NCBI GenBank assembly: GCA_902494535.1
Contig: CABUTO010000020.1
Coordinates: forward strand, 1 to 40,257
Reading direction: 5' to 3'
Length of the DNA stretch: 40,257 bases
Source of the DNA: an uncultured Collinsella sp.
GTDB taxonomy: Bacteria; Actinomycetota; Coriobacteriia; Coriobacteriales; Coriobacteriaceae
How positions within the stretch are numbered: position 1 is the stretch's first letter; every line of letters begins with the position of its first letter. Shown piece after piece: positions 38,271-40,257 of the stretch. Position numbers and translations under genes: made by a program. The notes beneath the pieces were generated by a model. The model saw only the letters and a program-made list of their open reading frames with translations, had not been told where the DNA came from and did no database searches.

Positions 38271-38771
38271 ATGGAAGAACAAGCTTTTAGACAGGCGGTC
38301 GAAGATCACCGGGATGTCGTGTTTCGAATCGCATTGACGTACCTGCGCGATCGCGCCGATGCCGACGATGTTGCACAAGACGTCTTTCTTAAGTTGCTCA
38401 AAAGCGATGGACACTTTGAAAGTCGGGAGCATCTTCGCCGCTGGCTTATCCGGGTCACGATCAATGAATGCAAATCGCTCTTTCGAAAGCCATGGAGGCG
38501 TGTGGAGGATATTGAGAACCTGGCCGATTCGCTTTCGACGGCGCAGGAGGAGTCCAAGGCGGTCCTGTCAGACGTTATGCGACTTCCGGAGCGATTCCGT
38601 GTTCCCATCGTGCTCTATTACTATCTGGGCTTTTCGACCTCAGAGATTGCCGAGTTACTGCATGTGCCAGCCGCGACCGCTCGAACGCGTTTAGCTCGTG
38701 GTCGATCGAAGCTCAAATTCATCCTAGAGGAGGGCGACCGTGAAATCCAATCAAATCAAGCAGGCCTTTGA
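38271..38771 (+). CDS. ECF-family RNA polymerase sigma factor
   Basis: This is a 166-residue alternative sigma factor. Region 2 (about 8-75) includes DADDVAQDVFLKLL, the -10 recognition and core-binding helix. Region 4 (about 100-155) includes LGFSTSEIAELLHVPAATARTRLARGRSKLK, the -35-binding HTH. GGGAGG lies before the ATG at 38271; an upstream in-frame Met at 38169 overlaps the promoter and lacks a ribosome site. The next gene overlaps it by 32 bases and encodes a membrane protein of anti-sigma design, so the two form a stress-sensing pair. Confidence 0.92.
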   Translation: MEEQAFRQAVEDHRDVVFRIALTYLRDRADADDVAQDVFLKLLKSDGHFESREHLRRWLIRVTINECKSLFRKPWRRVEDIENLADSLSTAQEESKAVLSDVMRLPERFRVPIVLYYYLGFSTSEIAELLHVPAATARTRLARGRSKLKFILEEGDREIQSNQAGL

Positions 38772-39816
38772 GTCCATCCAAGCCGATAGCGATCTTGCCG
38801 ACCGTGTTATTGATGCTGCGGCTGGAAAGCCGCTTCGTCGAAAGGGTCACGCGAAACCTCTGTATGTTGCCGTAATCGGATGTCTTGCCGGAGTGTTGGC
38901 GACCGGAGGGGTCGCCTACGCCGTTGTCAATTCCAGCTATTTTGCCTCAGCCTGGGGAAACCACGGCAATGGGGATTCCATTACCTGGACCAACGGAGGC
39001 TCATCGGGAACTAAATATACCTACACCAGAGAGTTTGGTGATGGCATCGCGCCCCAAAGCCTGGAGGGTGCAGTCCAGGAGGTTAATCTGTCCGTCGAGG
39101 GTAACGGCTATACGCTTGATATCCATGAGATGGCTATTGACCAAAACGGCTGCGGAGCCGTGACGTTTACGTTGTCCAATCCAAATGGCGTTAACTACTA
39201 CAAGCCGGCAGCAGAGACAGGCGAACTTGTTCTCTATGGTGAAGAAGAACAAGGCATCGGTACACCCAGCATGAACTTCGGCGAGGAATGGGCTGACACA
39301 CGCTGCACCATTGATAAGGACACATCAAGCGATACTGTCATTAATGGCACGATGTACTTTGCTTCTATGGATCGCGAGCGAGGTTTTCAACATGCGGTCA
39401 CCTGGAATATCCAGTGGACCGAGGGCGAAGGTGAGAGTGCGAGGCAGTTTAAAGCATCGACGTCCGAGTTTAGCGTTGGGGCGTACGTCGATACAAAGGA
39501 ACTCCGCTCCGGTGACTCGTCTCTTGAGATCAGCCCGTTTTCCATCCAGACGCACATCGATGATTTGGGCTATGAAGCAGTTGATAATAAGCTGACCGTC
39601 AGCTACAAGGATGGATCGGAGCAGATTATCGAAGATGACGACGCAGGGGCGTACAATTTCTATGTTTCGATGGCACGCAATAGCGGAGAGAACATTTGGG
39701 TGCCAACGAAGTTGATTGATGTCGACCAAGTGGTTTCAGTAACGCTCGAAGGCACACGCTGCACTTCAACAGGGGGCGCCGAAACGTCGGAACCCTTTAC
39801 CATCGTCTATTCGTAA
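38740..39816 (+). CDS. Probable membrane anti-sigma factor (DUF4179-like)
   Basis: This is a 358-residue protein with a short cytoplasmic N-terminus (1-38). One transmembrane helix follows (about 39-63, LYVAVIGCLAGVLATGGVAYAVV), then a large extracellular domain of beta character. This is the layout of anti-sigma factors and DUF4179 proteins next to ECF sigma genes in Gram-positive bacteria. The N-terminus (IKQAFESIQADSDLADRVIDAA) would bind the sigma factor. No Zn-binding HxxxCxxC motif is present. It starts at GTG with AGGAGG upstream, inside the sigma gene, so translation is coupled. The signal sensed is unknown. Confidence 0.75.
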   Translation: MKSNQIKQAFESIQADSDLADRVIDAAAGKPLRRKGHAKPLYVAVIGCLAGVLATGGVAYAVVNSSYFASAWGNHGNGDSITWTNGGSSGTKYTYTREFGDGIAPQSLEGAVQEVNLSVEGNGYTLDIHEMAIDQNGCGAVTFTLSNPNGVNYYKPAAETGELVLYGEEEQGIGTPSMNFGEEWADTRCTIDKDTSSDTVINGTMYFASMDRERGFQHAVTWNIQWTEGEGESARQFKASTSEFSVGAYVDTKELRSGDSSLEISPFSIQTHIDDLGYEAVDNKLTVSYKDGSEQIIEDDDAGAYNFYVSMARNSGENIWVPTKLIDVDQVVSVTLEGTRCTSTGGAETSEPFTIVYS

Positions 39817-39823
39817 GATTTGG

Positions 39824-39857
39824 GGCCGCTTCCTACTAGGGGAAGCGGCCTTCTTTG
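39824..39857 (+). terminator. Terminator of the sigma/anti-sigma operon
   Basis: GGCCGCTTCC pairs perfectly with GGAAGCGGCC around a 7-base loop and is followed by TTCTTTG. It lies 8 bases past the stop. Confidence 0.88.
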
Positions 39858-39896
39858 CGGTAAATGGGCGGTTAGACCGCACGATATTCGCCTGCA

Positions 39897-40027
39897 TTTC
39901 TGAAGTATGCGGCAAAATCTTGATGGGTCGACCACACCGTATATGCTCAAGCGTTCTACCTGCGGGTTTGTTATCGCAAAATCCCTGTGTGCTCGGTAAG
40001 TTCATAATTTGCCGCATACTTCCGAAA
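39897..40027. repeat. 131-bp inverted-repeat-bounded element
   Basis: TTTCTGAAGTATGCGGCAAA at the left and TTTGCCGCATACTTCCGAAA at the right are complementary over 20 bases with one mismatch (15 exact: 39902-39916 with 40008-40022). The 91-base interior has no gene. The form resembles a small non-autonomous element (MITE-like) or a long-stem hairpin; no target duplication was identified. Confidence 0.6.
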
Positions 40028-40087
40028 ACACCGTCAATCTACAGTGTTAGTGAGGTCGGATCACCGCTGGAGCGCGACGTTTCCCCA

Positions 40088-40127
40088 GATAAAACCGACC
40101 AAAATAAACCTGTCCCTTTTTGGTAGG
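40088..40127 (+). repeat. Dispersed palindromic repeat, AAACCTRCC family, copy 3
   Basis: AAAACCGACCAAAATAAACC continuing to TTTTTGGTAGGG is the third copy of this family in the window, in the same orientation as 2329-2372. The core AAACCTGTCCCTTTTTGG is identical to copy 1, while the outer arms have diverged. Confidence 0.75.
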
Positions 40128-40156
40128 GAACGTTGCCCCGACGAGCACGTCGGATT

Positions 40157-40257
40157 CCCGGTCCGGGCGGCCCGCTGTTTAAGTTTGTCGCGAGTTCCGC
40201 ACGCAAAGGAAAGCACTTAATGTGCTTTCCGTCTTGCGCAGGACTGTAGAGCAGCAA
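40157..40257 (+). repeat. Left part of a second large palindrome element (cut by window end)
   Basis: The order GGTCCGGGCGGCCCG, then GTTTAAGTTTGTCGC, then TTCCGCACG, then hairpin GGAAAGCAC-TTAA-TGTGCTTTCC, then GCAGGACT parallels the 27174-27260 part of the 203-bp element. The central hairpin differs from that copy by paired changes that keep it base-paired. The right inner arm would begin just beyond the window. No gene lies between 39858 and the end. Confidence 0.65.

Overview
The window is high-GC DNA with dense, mostly short operons. It looks like a chromosomal segment of a Coriobacteriia member, most likely Collinsella or a close relative. The grounds are the actinobacterial character of RpoB and RpoC, the LAxTG-type wall anchor, the gut-type sugar and arginine genes, and strong GGAGG ribosome sites with frequent GTG starts. 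This is inferred from gene content; no database was consulted.

Layout. 1-120: the 3' end of an IS3-family insertion sequence. 188-5265 (minus strand): a wall-anchored 5'-nucleotidase, then a TrpXYZ/COG2984-type ABC importer (lipoprotein, permease, ATPase). 5426-8621 (minus): a WYL-like regulator, asparaginyl-tRNA synthetase and a free glucose-family PTS EIIA. 8865-9764: an alpha/beta hydrolase. 9878-13880: a module of GntR regulator, dimethylargininase-family hydrolase and arginine/ornithine-type antiporter, enclosed by two arrays of the same 62-bp repeat in direct orientation. 14018-16378: a FeoA-FeoB fusion. 16692-20720: a PTS EIICB, an RpiR regulator and a GH4 phospho-glycosidase. 20811-25848: a membrane protein of unknown role, an MFS exporter, a GH13 alpha-amylase-family enzyme, a hypoxanthine-DNA glycosylase and an unknown protein. 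25942-27078: a class I/II aminotransferase. 27337-38132: the rplJ-rplL, galU, rpoB-rpoC core block. 38194-39857: an ECF sigma factor with its probable membrane anti-sigma factor.

How the parts fit. The free EIIA can serve the EIICB, which lacks its own IIA domain; the imported phospho-sugar would then be cut by the GH4 enzyme under RpiR control. The GntR-DDAH-antiporter module would bring in arginine or a methylarginine and convert it to citrulline. The ECF sigma factor appears to drive its own operon from a TGAAAC/CGTATC promoter.

The most unusual features are these. (1) The C-terminus of RpoC carries a helix-hairpin-helix domain that aligns without gaps to the alpha-subunit CTD of RNA polymerase and keeps the Arg and Asn used for DNA contact. 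(2) RpoB has an 8-residue insertion just after the rifampicin region. (3) Intergenic regions hold several families of palindromic repeats: 62-bp tandem arrays, a 203-bp nested palindrome before rplJ with a diverged relative at the window end, a 38-bp perfect inverted repeat before the amylase gene, and two smaller dispersed families. (4) galU sits between rplJL and rpoBC.
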